Positions 32,111-41,569 are shown, numbered from the stretch's first letter. The stretch: 64,000 nt of DNA from Oscillospiraceae bacterium (GCA_021202845.1 JAJQCF010000022.1:181197-245196); one strand, 5' to 3'. The notes: a model not told the origin generated them from the sequence alone. Numbers and translations: made by a program.

Positions 32111-34428
32111 TTACGCTCTTCCACCCGCACCGTCAGCACGGTCATGTCGTCTCCGCAGCCGTATTTTGTCACCGCCGCCTCCAACGTGTCCCGCGCCAGC
32201 CGCCGCACGTCTGCGCCGTCGAAGGCCATGAGCATGGAGCGCAGCCAGCCGTCGTCGCTCTCGGCGATTACGCCGTCGCTGGCTATGAGCGCCAGACTGC
32301 CGGGCTTGAGGCGCATTGTCACGGTGTCGGGATTTTTCTCGCCGGAGGCCAGTCCCGCCGCCAGCGTCTCGCTGCGCACGCGCCGCACGGAGCGCCCTGT
32401 GCGCACATAGCTCGGCGCGGCTCCGTATTTATAAAACCCAGCCTCGCCGGTGAATAGGTCAATGCACATCAAATCCGCCGTGGCAAAGCCCCATTCGTCG
32501 CCGTTTTTCAGCAGCATGAGCGAGTTCAGCAGGCGCATGGCCAGCGCGCCGTCCACGCCGCAGCGCAGGAAGCGTTCCAGTATCCTCACCGCCGCGGCGC
32601 TCTCGCGGGCAGCCTCGGGGCCGGAGCCCATGCCGTCGGACAAAATTATGCACAGCAGCCCCTGACCCGTTTTGAACCATGTGCCGCGGTCGCCGGAGAC
32701 GCTCTCGCCCTTTTTGCGCACGCTGGCAATGCCCACCGAGACAGCCAGCGGCTCGGCCTCAAGCAGGACCATGCGCCCCTCCGCCTCGCTGCCGTCCTTT
32801 TCGCGGCAAAGGCGCACGCCGACAACGCCGGAGAGCCTGTCGAGCCAGCCGCTTTCGCGCGAGAGCAGACCGAGCCGCGCGCTCTCCAAAATTATTCGCA
32901 GTCTGCCGCTGCGGTCGCGGAAGGCGGAGACGTCGGCGTCGATGTCTATGCCGTTCAAGAACCGCACCAAGCGCCGCTGGGCGAGCAAGTCCGGCCCGTA
33001 GGAGTTCAACAGCTCCTCGCTCACCTCCGACAATATTTCCGAGAGGTGCAGATACTGGCTGTAGGCCGCGCTGCGGTTTTCCTCCAATCTCGCGCGGAAG
33101 CGGCGGCGGTACATCCTTGCGCGCAGCTCCCAGTTCACGGCGTTCACCAGCTCGCCCGCGCGGACGCACTTTTCAAGGAAATAGTCGGGAAAGTCGCTCT
33201 CTGTCACGCTCCCGCGCTCGTTTATGGCGGGCGTTAAGTCGTTGAAAACGGAAAACGTGTCCATATACTCCGCCGTCCAGCAGCGCGATTTATACTTGCA
33301 GTGCGCGCACACGCTGTCGGCGGCGCGGTCAAATATCTTCGCGGGGTCGGCGTCGTTTTGCTCGGAGCCGAGGGACTTATCCACGGTGTCGTACATCTCG
33401 CGGAATGCCTCGCTCATAAGCCGCACGCGCTGCGCCGTGTAGCGCCGCAGGCCGGATTCGCCGGAGCTGACGGCAGAAGAGCGCAGGAACGAGCCTATGT
33501 AGCCGAGCGCGGAGTTGGGGAGAATGAGAAATATGACCGAGGCGGCGAACGTCTCGTACAGCGCGGATATTTGCATTTCCTCTAACCTGATGCCGAATAC
33601 CGCCGCCGCGCCCGCTAAAATAAAGCTCAGCAAGAACCACAGCCTGCCGTGGCGCGAGAACACGCCGGATACGAGCCCGCCCAGCGCGTAGCACACCGAC
33701 AGCACCGGCGCGCCGCCGCGCGCTATGTCCATTGCCACGCCCAGCGCCGTTCCCGCAGCCGCCCCGGGCAGCGCGCCGCCCTTGAAAGCCGCCGTCATCA
33801 CCAGCAGCAGGCAGACGACCCGCCCCAGCGACACGACGCCGAACAGCTCCGCGCCCGACACGGCCATCAGCAGCACCGCGGCCAAAATGACGAGCGAGAT
33901 GCCGCGCCTGAGCTCCGCTGACTCCGTGTCGCGCGGTCTCCCGTCCAGCGCCTCGCGGAAAAACCATGTACAGCCGCCGGCCAGTATCGTCTCCGTCAGC
34001 ACCGCCAGCGCCTCGCCGCCGCTGTCCACGGCGCTGAGTATGCCCGTAAGCAGCATGAAGCACGAAGCGCAAAGCGGCATAAACCAGCCCCTGCGGCAAA
34101 TGCGAATGTCGCGCGAAACGTAGCTGACCGTGAACACTAAAACGACCGCCGCAACATATTTTATGCCGCGCTCGAAGCCAAAATGAACGAGATAGCCGAC
34201 GCAGGCGCCCAGAGCGCAGCAAAGCCCGCTTATCTCCGCGCCCGCCTGCGCCGTTGCCGCCACGCCGAACGGTCCGTACTGCCCCAGCAGCGAGGCGCAG
34301 GACGTCGCCAGTCCCAGCAGCAAATTCAGCGCCCAGCACGCAATCTGCGCGGCCTGCGTTCCGTCCGAAAACATCTCTCCGCTGACCAGCCGCCGCCTTA
34401 GTTCAAGAATTTTTGCTCGTATATTCAC
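32107..34428 (-). CDS. spoIIE: Stage II sporulation protein E (PP2C-type phosphatase)
   Basis: This 773-residue protein is close to the usual length of about 800. The N-terminal third holds about ten transmembrane helices, the central region is the oligomerisation/FtsZ-interacting part, and the C-terminal PP2C domain has LSDGMGSGPEA and IASDGVIAE metal sites. SpoIIE dephosphorylates SpoIIAA to activate sigma-F in the forespore and helps place the polar septum. The start is a GTG with AGGGAGG 6 bases upstream. An AT-rich region with a TATAAT box lies before it, without a clear -35. It is the first gene of a four-gene minus-strand sporulation cluster. Confidence 0.95.
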   Translation of the reverse strand: MNIRAKILELRRRLVSGEMFSDGTQAAQIACWALNLLLGLATSCASLLGQYGPFGVAATAQAGAEISGLCCALGACVGYLVHFGFERGIKYVAAVVLVFTVSYVSRDIRICRRGWFMPLCASCFMLLTGILSAVDSGGEALAVLTETILAGGCTWFFREALDGRPRDTESAELRRGISLVILAAVLLMAVSGAELFGVVSLGRVVCLLLVMTAAFKGGALPGAAAGTALGVAMDIARGGAPVLSVCYALGGLVSGVFSRHGRLWFLLSFILAGAAAVFGIRLEEMQISALYETFAASVIFLILPNSALGYIGSFLRSSAVSSGESGLRRYTAQRVRLMSEAFREMYDTVDKSLGSEQNDADPAKIFDRAADSVCAHCKYKSRCWTAEYMDTFSVFNDLTPAINERGSVTESDFPDYFLEKCVRAGELVNAVNWELRARMYRRRFRARLEENRSAAYSQYLHLSEILSEVSEELLNSYGPDLLAQRRLVRFLNGIDIDADVSAFRDRSGRLRIILESARLGLLSRESGWLDRLSGVVGVRLCREKDGSEAEGRMVLLEAEPLAVSVGIASVRKKGESVSGDRGTWFKTGQGLLCIILSDGMGSGPEAARESAAAVRILERFLRCGVDGALAMRLLNSLMLLKNGDEWGFATADLMCIDLFTGEAGFYKYGAAPSYVRTGRSVRRVRSETLAAGLASGEKNPDTVTMRLKPGSLALIASDGVIAESDDGWLRSMLMAFDGADVRRLARDTLEAAVTKYGCGDDMTVLTVRVEERK

Positions 34429-34501
34429 TGTGATACCTCCCTAAACGAGTTTACATAAATTATATTATCTCGATTATGGGAAACCTGTCACAGTGCGCTG
34501 T

Positions 34502-34572
34502 CGTAAAAAATTGTTATCCGGCGGGAAACCTTGGGAAAACATTCATTCCCAGAGTCACCCGCCGGACAACAG
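34502..34572 (-). terminator. Intrinsic terminator after the fumarase operon
   Basis: An outer stem, TTGTTATCCGGCGGG with CCCGCCGGACAACAG, encloses an inner TGGGAA/TTCCCA stem. On the minus strand it is followed by a run of six T residues. Confidence 0.9.
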
Positions 34573-34598
34573 CGTTAAAATTTATATTATGCCGCTCA

Positions 34599-35159
34599 TC
34601 AGCACTCAAGCGACGCCAGATATTTCTGCGGCCCCAGCTCATAGAGGTTGTTGCCGAGGCTGTCTATCACCACGGTCAGCGGCATATCCACTACCTCCAG
34701 CCTGCGTACGGCCTCACAGCCCAACTCCGGCCACGCTATGACCTCAAGGTTCTTGACTGACGCTGCCATGAGCGCGCCCGCGCCGCCGATAGCGCCCAAG
34801 TATACGGCTCCAGCGGCGCGCATAGCCTCCACAACCGCCGCCGAGCGCGCGCCCTTGCCTATCATGACAAGATTTCCACGCTCTATAAGCGCCGGAGAGT
34901 ATGCGTCCATGCGCCCCGAGGTGGTGGGACCCGCCGAGCCGATTACCTCGCCCGGGCGCTCCGGCGTGGGGCCGACGTAATATATCGCGCTGCCCGTGAG
35001 GTCAAACGGCAGCGGTTCACTTTTTTCAATGCACTCAACCATGCGCTTGTGCGCCGCGTCGCGCGCCGTGTAGACGGTGCCGGACAGCAGCACGCTGTCT
35101 CCGGCTCTCAATTCCGCGAGCGCCTCAGCAGTGGTGGGAACGGTAATTTTGTACTCCAT
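34599..35159 (-). CDS. Class I (Fe-S) fumarate hydratase, beta subunit
   Basis: This 186-residue C-terminal subunit of a two-part, oxygen-sensitive class I fumarase interconverts fumarate and malate. The family motifs VLLSGTVYTARDAAHKRM and GPTTSGRMD are clear. The alpha subunit gene lies 15 bases upstream. An L-tartrate dehydratase of the same fold is an alternative that sequence alone does not exclude. Both subunits are needed for activity. The unit ends at a strong terminator. Confidence 0.93.
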   Translation of the reverse strand: MEYKITVPTTAEALAELRAGDSVLLSGTVYTARDAAHKRMVECIEKSEPLPFDLTGSAIYYVGPTPERPGEVIGSAGPTTSGRMDAYSPALIERGNLVMIGKGARSAAVVEAMRAAGAVYLGAIGGAGALMAASVKNLEVIAWPELGCEAVRRLEVVDMPLTVVIDSLGNNLYELGPQKYLASLEC

Positions 35160-35174
35160 TTCGGCTATTCCTCC

Positions 35175-36014
35175 TCACAAGTCGATGCTGGCGCGGCGGG
35201 TGACATGGCAGTTTATGTTCACGGCCACGGGCAGACCGGCAACGTGCGTGGCCGCCTGCTCTATGGCAAGGCCGAGCGCCGTGACCGCGCCGCCGAATCC
35301 CTGCGGCCCGATGCCGAGCGCGTTCACCTCGTCTAAAAGTTCCTGTTCCAGCGCGGCGTACCACGGGTCGGCGTTCGGCGTCCCCAGCGGGCGCAGCAGC
35401 GCCTTCTTTGCAAGGTACGTCACCTTGTCGAACGTGCCGCCTACGCCCACGCCGATGACGATGGGCGGACAGGGATTCGGGCCCGCTAACTTCACTGTTT
35501 CGAGGACAAAGCTCTTGAAGCCCTCCACGCCGTCGGCGGGCTTGAGCATGGCGAGACGGCTCATGTTCTCGCTGCCGAAGCCCTTGGGCATAACCGTTAT
35601 GCGGCAGAGCTCGCCCTCCGTCAGGTGAACGCTCAAGAACGCGGGGGTGTTGTCGCCGGTGTTGACCCTGCGCAGCGGGTCGCCGACAATGCTCTTGCGC
35701 AGCATACCCTCCTCATATCCGCGTCTCACGCCCTCGTTGACGGCCTGCTCCAGACTGCCGACAATATGCACGTCCTGCCCCAGCTCCAAAAAGACGCAGG
35801 CCGCGCCCGTGTCTTGGCAAATAGGCAGCTCCCGCTCCGCCGCCAAGGACATATTCTCCTGCAGCAGCTCCAGCGTCCGCCGCGCGGAGGGAAACGTCTC
35901 CCGCTCCGCCGCCGCGCCGATAGCCTCGCCCACATCCGTCGGCAGTCTGCGGTTAGCCCTGACACAAAGCATCGCCACCGCCGACGCAATAACCTCTGAA
36001 CTAATCTCTCTCAT
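35175..36014 (-). CDS. Class I (Fe-S) fumarate hydratase, alpha subunit
   Basis: This 279-residue subunit carries the [4Fe-4S] cluster; likely ligands lie in PICQDTG and NPCPPI, with the glycine-rich VIGVGVGGTFDKV following. The ATG at 36014 is preferred over an upstream TTG because GGAG lies 6 bases before it. With the beta subunit it makes an anaerobe-type fumarase, which fits a partial citric acid pathway. A near-consensus promoter lies about 60 bases upstream. Confidence 0.93.
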   Translation of the reverse strand: MREISSEVIASAVAMLCVRANRRLPTDVGEAIGAAAERETFPSARRTLELLQENMSLAAERELPICQDTGAACVFLELGQDVHIVGSLEQAVNEGVRRGYEEGMLRKSIVGDPLRRVNTGDNTPAFLSVHLTEGELCRITVMPKGFGSENMSRLAMLKPADGVEGFKSFVLETVKLAGPNPCPPIVIGVGVGGTFDKVTYLAKKALLRPLGTPNADPWYAALEQELLDEVNALGIGPQGFGGAVTALGLAIEQAATHVAGLPVAVNINCHVTRRASIDL

Positions 36015-36073
36015 CGTCCGCTCCAATCTCTTTTCAACAAAATTATTCTCAAACCGCGCAATGCGCTATGTTT

Positions 36074-36102
36074 AATATACCGCAAATTTAGCTTCGTGTC
36101 GA
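36074..36102 (-). promoter_or_regulatory. Candidate promoter of the fumarase operon
   Basis: On the minus strand: TCGACA, a 17-bp spacer, TATATT. Confidence 0.55.
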
Positions 36103-36427
36103 GGGGAAAATGAGAGGGGTCACGGCGACAGCATTTACTATCCACATACTAACAAACAATCACCGTTTCTACTTCGACGCCCAACAAAATGCTCTATGTT
36201 TGTTCTCATTCCAGTGACGGCACATCATCACTTCCGTTATGCTTTTGATTTTTGCGCTGATTAGCAGGAAGGCCATTTTGATTAGCAAAAACGGGCGTTT
36301 TTCTGCTAACGATTAGCAAGGAATTTTGCCAAAAGGCAACTGTTCGCTTTTCCTCTGGTATGCAGAATTATATTTTAGCAGAGAAGACAGAGAAATCGGT
36401 CTGCAAGGCGATTTGGACATAAGAAAA
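36103..36427. other. AT-rich non-coding stretch with GATTAGCA repeats
   Basis: No convincing gene is present. Three direct copies of GATTAGCA start at 36259, 36280 and 36311 (21 and 31 bases apart, one helical face), with an inverted TGCTAAC at 36304. Copy 2 and the inverted copy form a hairpin with AAAACG/CGTTTT inside. Base composition is lower in GC than the surroundings. A 35-codon open frame at 36110 is probably chance. Confidence 0.45.
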
Positions 36428-36459
36428 GCCGAAAGTCCTTGAAAATAAAGACTTTCGGC
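36428..36459. terminator. Terminator after tRNA-Arg
   Basis: A perfect 10-bp stem, GCCGAAAGTC with GACTTTCGGC, is flanked by T runs when read on either strand. It lies just 3' of the minus-strand tRNA. Confidence 0.85.
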
Positions 36460-36468
36460 GTTTTAATC

Positions 36469-36545
36469 TGGCGTCCCCGCCCGGACTCGAACCGGGGGCC
36501 TCGGGCTTAGGAGGCTCGCGCTCTATCCAACTGAGCTACGGAGAC
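36469..36545 (-). tRNA. tRNA-Arg (anticodon CCU)
   Basis: This 77-base cloverleaf has its CCA encoded. The acceptor stem is GTCTCCG/CGGGGAC with a T-G pair, the D arm contains GCTCAGTTGGATAGAGC, and the anticodon loop is CTCCTAA, giving anticodon CCU for AGG codons. The T arm is CCCGG-TTCGAGT-CCGGG. The anticodon stem has one A-C mismatch. A terminator follows immediately. Confidence 0.95.
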
Positions 36546-36603
36546 GTATGAAATTTTTGTTGCAGGCGAATCCTGCTTTGAACTACTGTCCTAAAAGAGC
36601 TTT

Positions 36604-36668
36604 TCACGAGGCGAACGTTGTTACGTAACCTTAGGAGGCGGACCCTCTATCCCGGTGAGGTGCGGGGG
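36604..36668 (-). pseudogene. Possible degenerate tRNA-Arg(CCU)-like remnant
   Basis: Read on the minus strand, a good D arm (CCTC ACCGGGATA GAGG, 36644-36660) is followed by CCTCCTAA, as in the intact tRNA anticodon loop, and a GTTCG stretch where the T loop would be. The anticodon stem and acceptor stem do not pair, so it cannot be a working tRNA. It sits 60 bases from the intact gene. Confidence 0.35.
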
Positions 36669-36755
36669 CGGGTGCTCTTGGCGGCAGAGCTTTTTTATTC
36701 TACACTCACATTTGTAAAATTGCAAGTTAATTTTTGCTCTGCCGTATTTATCCGT

Positions 36756-37268
36756 TCAGTCCAGTGCCCGTGTGTTGTAAAACTGCAAAAAGCGCCACTG
36801 GGTGCCGTCCGGCTCGGTGTTGGGCGCGGCGGGGGTGAAGTCGCACATGCGCCAGTACGGCTGCTTGTCCAAGTGCGGCATCACGGCATCAATGTCGGGC
36901 GTCCACTTGTATACGCGGGTGATGTAGGCGCGCTCGCACCACGGCAGCATGAGCGCGTAAATCTCCGCGCCGCCTATGACGAAGGCCTCTCCGCCGCCGC
37001 GCACCATTGCCGCCGCTTCCTCGGCCGTGTGCGCGGTCTCCGCACCCTCTATATGCAGCTCGCCGCGCGTGAGGACTATGTTGCGCCGACCCTTGAGAGG
37101 TTTGCCGTGGGGGAGGGAGGCGAGGGTTTTGCGTCCCATGATGACTGTGCCGCCCATCGTCTTGGCCTTGAAAAACGCCATGTCCTGCGGAATATTATAG
37201 AGCAGCCTGCCCTTGCTGCCGATGGCCCAGCCGTTGTCGGCACAGGCTATGAGCGAAAGATTTTTCAT
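36756..37268 (-). CDS. folA: Dihydrofolate reductase
   Basis: This 170-residue enzyme reduces dihydrofolate to tetrahydrofolate with NADPH. Family features include LIACADNGWAIG at the N-terminus, the MGRKTLASLP nucleotide-binding motif, FVIGGAEIY and the C-terminal WRFLQFYN. The length is normal. It lies 39 bases after the TrpF-like gene on the same strand; no thyA is present in the window. Confidence 0.96.
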   Translation of the reverse strand: MKNLSLIACADNGWAIGSKGRLLYNIPQDMAFFKAKTMGGTVIMGRKTLASLPHGKPLKGRRNIVLTRGELHIEGAETAHTAEEAAAMVRGGGEAFVIGGAEIYALMLPWCERAYITRVYKWTPDIDAVMPHLDKQPYWRMCDFTPAAPNTEPDGTQWRFLQFYNTRALD

Positions 37269-37307
37269 ATGTGAAGCGCCTCCTGTAATTTTTGCGTTTA
37301 GCGCTGC

Positions 37308-37880
37308 TCACCCGCGCGCCGCGGCGACCAGCTCGTTCATTTTCAGCAAGTCGTCCTGCATCTCCAGCTCAATGCAAAACGGCTTGTACTTGGCGGCGGC
37401 CTCGGCCACGGCCTCGGGGGTCTGCTCCGTGTGCATTATATACGGGCGGAAATGCTGCGGCAGGTCGTCCCAGCTCAAGTTTTCGGGGTTGTGCATTTTT
37501 AAAATAAGTATATCAGCGGGGCAGCGGGCGGCCATCATAATGTCGGCGTGCATGGAGAGGGGATAGAGCTTGAAGATTGGCATATGTCCGATGTCGCGCA
37601 GCTTGATGATGTAGTTTTCCGTTTCGTCGCCGTCCAGCTCCGCCGTGCCGATAACGCCGCGGCGGTGCAGTTCAAGGATAAGCCCGCCGGGCTGGTCACG
37701 GAAAATGCCCACGGAGGAAATAGAACGGTCGAGGGCGGCGCGTATGTCCGCGGCGACGGGCGGCGTGACGCAGTTTTGACAGTTCTCCGCGAAACGGAAG
37801 CCGACGTAGTTGGGGGCAATCTCGTTCAGCCAGTCCGCTTGCGACGGCTCGGTTATGCCGTTAATTTTAATTAAAGTCAT
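37308..37880 (-). CDS. TrpF-like (phosphoribosylanthranilate isomerase fold) protein lacking catalytic residues
   Basis: This 190-residue predicted TIM barrel begins LIKINGITEP and continues YVGFRFAENCQ, clearly the layout of TrpF (KICGIT, then GFVF with SPR). The general base Cys7 of TrpF is Asn7 here. The arginine of the SPR motif is absent (ENCQNCV) and the catalytic aspartate region reads IELEM. It is not near any trp gene and is slightly short. It is therefore unlikely to perform the TrpF reaction and may be a repurposed barrel. GGAGGG lies upstream. It is co-directional with folA. Confidence 0.75.
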   Translation of the reverse strand: MTLIKINGITEPSQADWLNEIAPNYVGFRFAENCQNCVTPPVAADIRAALDRSISSVGIFRDQPGGLILELHRRGVIGTAELDGDETENYIIKLRDIGHMPIFKLYPLSMHADIMMAARCPADILILKMHNPENLSWDDLPQHFRPYIMHTEQTPEAVAEAAAKYKPFCIELEMQDDLLKMNELVAAARG

Positions 37881-38044
37881 TTCAGACCCTCCGAAGGCGA
37901 AAGTATTTTTTAAAAGAGCGCGGACAAAAAGCCGCGCGGCGGAATTTACAGTAAAATTTTAGCCGATTTTGCGCCGGTTGTCAATAGCTTTGTGGCAGCG
38001 AAAGGGCAAAGTCTAAAATTATTGTGAATTTGTCCTGAAAATGT

Positions 38045-38073
38045 TTGCAATCCAAAATCTAATCTGATATACT
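38045..38073 (+). promoter_or_regulatory. Sigma-A promoter of tig
   Basis: TTGCAA, a 17-bp spacer and TATACT, about 95 bases before the trigger factor start. No other feature was seen in 37881-38168. Confidence 0.75.
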
Positions 38074-38168
38074 ATTGGGGCGAAATTTTTAGACTGGGCT
38101 CGGCGCAGGGAGATTTTCTGATTTTTGCGGGGTTCATGAATTTCACTATAAAGAAGGAGAAAGCAAGC

Positions 38169-39548
38169 ATGACGGTTGAAAATATCAAAAAGGTAAACGG
38201 AAAAGCAGCATTTGAAGTGGAGATTGACGCTGCGGCGTTCGAGGCCGCGGTGGAAAAGGCCTACCGCGCCAGCAAAAAGGACATATACGTCCCCGGCTTC
38301 CGCAAGGGCAAGGCCCCGCGCATGGTCATCGAGGGTATGTACGGCAAGAACGTGTTCCACGACGACGCCGTGAACGAGCTGGCCTCCGGCTGCTACGCCG
38401 ACGCCGTAAAGGAAGCCGAGCTGCGCACGGTGGGAACTCCCTCCGTGGTTGACTACAAGGTGACCGAGGACGGCGCGGTTGTTATAGCGTTTGAAACGGA
38501 TTTGTACCCCGAGGTAACTCTCGGCCAGTACAAGGGCATAGAGGCTTACAAGGCTCCCGTCGAGGTGAGCGAGGACGAAATCGCCGCCGAGCTGGACAAG
38601 CAGCGCAAGAAAAACGCCCGCATCCAGACCGTCGAGCGTCCTATTCAGAACGGCGACACTGCCAACATAGACTTCGACGGACTGCTCAACGGCGAGCCCT
38701 TCGAGGGCGGCGACGGCCAGAACTATGACCTCGTTATCGGCTCCGGCAGCTTTATCCCCGGTTTCGAGGAGCAGCTTGTGGGCCTGAGCGCCGGCGACAA
38801 CAAGGACGTTGAGCTGACCTTCCCCGACAACTATTACCCCGAACTGGCGGGCAAGCCCGTTACGTTCAAGGTCAAGGTCAACGAGGTCAAGGAGTCCCTG
38901 TACCCCGAGCTGGACGACGAGTTTGCCAAGGACGTCAGCGAGTTCGACACGCTTGAGGAGTACAAGGCAAGCATAAAGGAAAACCTCACAACCGCCAAGA
39001 CGGAGGAGATTGACAGAGACTTCCGCAACACCGTCATGGGCAAGGCTGTGGGCAACATGACCGCCGACATTCCCGAGTCCATGATTCAGGAGCAGCTGCG
39101 CAGCTCCATGTACGAGTACCGTCAGAACTGCGAGATGCAGGGCATCTCCTTTGAAACATATCTGGGTCAAATGGGCATTGACGAGATGACGTTCAGCTCC
39201 TTCCTGCGCCCGGGCGCCGAGAACACGGTCAAGACCGAGGTGCTGCTGGACAAGGTGGCCGAGGTCGAGGGCATTGCCGTCACCGACGAGGAGACGGACG
39301 CCGAGCTGGAGCGCCTTTCCACCGTTTACGGCATGGAGCTGGAGCAGCTCAAGGCCGCCGTTGACCGCGAGGCCGTTGCGCATGACCTGAAGATGAAGAA
39401 GGCTATGGACTGCATCACCGACAGCGCCGTTGCCACGGACAAGCCCGAGGAAGAGGAAGAACCGGAGACCGAAGCTGAGACCGCAGCCGAGGCAGAAGCT
39501 CCCGCCGAGGCCGCTGCGGAGACGGAAAAAACCGAGGAAGCCGAATAA
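38169..39548 (+). CDS. tig: Trigger factor
   Basis: This 459-residue ribosome-associated chaperone and prolyl isomerase has the ribosome-binding loop GFRKGKAP in the N-terminal domain, a central FKBP domain (about 150-240) and a helical C-terminal domain. The ATG at 38169 is chosen because AAGGAG lies 9 bases upstream; an in-frame ATG 33 bases earlier lacks this. An unusual acidic Glu/Ala-rich tail of about 35 residues extends beyond the normal end. It heads the tig-clpP-clpX-lon protein quality-control run. Confidence 0.96.
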   Translation: MTVENIKKVNGKAAFEVEIDAAAFEAAVEKAYRASKKDIYVPGFRKGKAPRMVIEGMYGKNVFHDDAVNELASGCYADAVKEAELRTVGTPSVVDYKVTEDGAVVIAFETDLYPEVTLGQYKGIEAYKAPVEVSEDEIAAELDKQRKKNARIQTVERPIQNGDTANIDFDGLLNGEPFEGGDGQNYDLVIGSGSFIPGFEEQLVGLSAGDNKDVELTFPDNYYPELAGKPVTFKVKVNEVKESLYPELDDEFAKDVSEFDTLEEYKASIKENLTTAKTEEIDRDFRNTVMGKAVGNMTADIPESMIQEQLRSSMYEYRQNCEMQGISFETYLGQMGIDEMTFSSFLRPGAENTVKTEVLLDKVAEVEGIAVTDEETDAELERLSTVYGMELEQLKAAVDREAVAHDLKMKKAMDCITDSAVATDKPEEEEEPETEAETAAEAEAPAEAAAETEKTEEAE

Positions 39549-39621
39549 ACCCTGCGCTTACAGGAATACTTTTTATGCTGAAAGGGCAAGCTGACTTATA
39601 TTTTAAGTAAAGGAGTACGAA

Positions 39622-40203
39622 ATGAGTTTAGTCCCTTATGTTGTGGAACAGACCTCGCGCGGAGAGCGTTCCTACGATATTTTTTCACGCCTTCTCAACG
39701 ACCGCATAATAATGCTGTCCGAGGAGGTCAACGACACGACCGCCAGCTTGGTGGTGGCGCAAATGCTGTATCTGGAGTCTCAGGACCCCGATAAGGACAT
39801 ACAATTTTATATAAACAGCCCCGGCGGCTCCGTCACCAGCGGCATGGCTATCTATGACACGATGCAGTATATAAAGTGCGACGTTTCCACTATCTGTGTC
39901 GGCATGGCCGCCAGCATGGGCGCGTTCCTGCTCTCATCGGGCGCGAAGGGAAAGCGGATTGCTCTGCCGAACTCCGAGATTATGATACACCAGCCCTCCG
40001 CCGGCACACAGGGGCAGATAACCGACATGGCTATACACCTCAAGCGCCTTGAAATCATCAAAAAGCGCATGAACAGCATACTTGCCGAGAACACGGGCAA
40101 GAGCGTTGAGCAGGTGACAGCCGACTGCGAGCGCGACAACTTTATGACCGCGGAGGAGGCCAAGGAGTACGGCCTCATAGACAAGGTCATATACAAGCGA
40201 TAA
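39622..40203 (+). CDS. clpP: ATP-dependent Clp protease proteolytic subunit
   Basis: This 193-residue serine protease forms the ClpP chamber. The catalytic residues are visible: Ser98 in GMAASMGA and His123 in MIHQPSAG, with the aspartate further on. AAGGAG precedes the ATG. It works with ClpX, encoded 67 bases later, to degrade tagged and regulatory proteins. Length and motifs are standard. Confidence 0.98.
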   Translation: MSLVPYVVEQTSRGERSYDIFSRLLNDRIIMLSEEVNDTTASLVVAQMLYLESQDPDKDIQFYINSPGGSVTSGMAIYDTMQYIKCDVSTICVGMAASMGAFLLSSGAKGKRIALPNSEIMIHQPSAGTQGQITDMAIHLKRLEIIKKRMNSILAENTGKSVEQVTADCERDNFMTAEEAKEYGLIDKVIYKR

Positions 40204-40213
40204 AAAATCATCA

Positions 40214-40249
40214 CAGGGGTCGGCGCGGCCACGCCGCCGCTGCCCCCTG
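40214..40249 (+). terminator. Intercistronic hairpin clpP-clpX
   Basis: CAGGGG pairs with CCCCTG around further GC pairs, with no U tract. It is more likely a processing or attenuating hairpin than a full terminator. Confidence 0.45.
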
Positions 40250-40270
40250 AACATCTGTTCGGGAGATTGT

Positions 40271-41557
40271 ATGGCGACAAGAGACGATAAAAAGACAGTA
40301 CGCTGCTCATTCTGCGGCAAATCGCAGAGCCAAGTGAGCAGACTTATTGCGGGAAGCGGGACATATATCTGCGATGAGTGTGTCCGCCTTTGCATGGGCA
40401 TAATTGACGAAAACTTCCGCGAGTATGACCCCGACGCGGCTGACGTACACTGCGTGGGCGAGGAGATTATGGACTTGGAGTCCCTGCCGAGACCCATGGA
40501 GATACGCGCCGCGCTGGACGACTACATCATCGGGCAGGAGCGGGCGAAAAAGGCGCTCTCGGTGGCGGTTTACAACCACTACAAGCGCGTACTGCGCCTC
40601 GGCAGCTCGCAGAGCGACGTTGAGCTGCAAAAGAGCAACATCCTGCTCATCGGCCCCACCGGCAGCGGCAAGACGCTCTTTGCGCAGACTATGGCGCGTA
40701 TGCTGGACGTACCCTTTGCCATAGCCGACGCCACGACGCTGACGGAGGCCGGCTACGTGGGCGACGATGTGGAGAACATCCTGCTGCGTCTGCTTCAGGC
40801 CGCGGACTTCGACGTGGAGCGCGCCGAGCACGGCATAATCTACATCGACGAGCTGGACAAGATAGCGCGCAAGAGCGAGAACACCTCCATAACGCGCGAC
40901 GTGTCGGGCGAGGGTGTGCAGCAGGCGCTGCTGAAAATTCTTGAGGGCACCGTCGCCTCCGTGCCGCCGCAGGGCGGACGCAAGCACCCGCATCAGGAGT
41001 TTATCCACATCGACACGACAAATATCCTGTTCATCTGCGGCGGAGCCTTCGACGGCATTGACAAAATAATCGAGCGCCGTTTGGACAAAAAGAGCATGGG
41101 CTTCGGCGCGGAGGTCAAGAGCCGCCGCGACAGGGACGTGGGCGAGCTGCTGCAAAACGTCCAGCAGCACGACCTAATGCGCTACGGGCTTATACCGGAG
41201 CTAATAGGCCGCCTGCCCGTCATAACGCCGCTGAACAGCCTGACGCGGGAGGATTTGATAAAAATTCTCACCGAACCGAAAAACGCGCTCACGCGCCAGT
41301 ACCAGAAGCTGCTGGAGATGGACGACGTGGAGCTTATATTCGAGGATGACGCTTTGGGAGCCATCGCGGACAAGGTTATGGCAATGGAGATAGGCGCGCG
41401 CGGACTGCGCTCGGTGCTGGAAAATCTGATGACCGACCTCATGTACGTTGTGCCTTCCGACCACTCGATAAGAAAAGTAATCGTCACGGCCGCGTCTGTG
41501 CGCGGCGAGGCGAAGCCGGTCATTGTCACCGACCGCGAATTGAAAAAAGCAGAATAA
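40271..41557 (+). CDS. clpX: ATP-dependent Clp protease ATP-binding subunit ClpX
   Basis: This 428-residue AAA+ unfoldase has the N-terminal zinc-binding domain with Cys12, Cys15, Cys34 and Cys37, Walker A GPTGSGKT, a Walker B region [10 protein letters not shown] and the sensor/pore motifs (GYVGDDVEN). It delivers substrates to ClpP. Length and order after clpP are canonical for Firmicutes. Confidence 0.98.
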   Translation: MATRDDKKTVRCSFCGKSQSQVSRLIAGSGTYICDECVRLCMGIIDENFREYDPDAADVHCVGEEIMDLESLPRPMEIRAALDDYIIGQERAKKALSVAVYNHYKRVLRLGSSQSDVELQKSNILLIGPTGSGKTLFAQTMARMLDVPFAIADATTLTEAGYVGDDVENILLRLLQAADFDVERAEHGIIYIDELDKIARKSENTSITRDVSGEGVQQALLKILEGTVASVPPQGGRKHPHQEFIHIDTTNILFICGGAFDGIDKIIERRLDKKSMGFGAEVKSRRDRDVGELLQNVQQHDLMRYGLIPELIGRLPVITPLNSLTREDLIKILTEPKNALTRQYQKLLEMDDVELIFEDDALGAIADKVMAMEIGARGLRSVLENLMTDLMYVVPSDHSIRKVIVTAASVRGEAKPVIVTDRELKKAE

Positions 41558-41569
41558 AACGTCATTTCA

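Noticed and set aside
36110-36217. 35-codon open frame after the fumarase promoter
   Set aside because: A weak ribosome-like site only, no recognisable product, and low-GC non-coding character around it.
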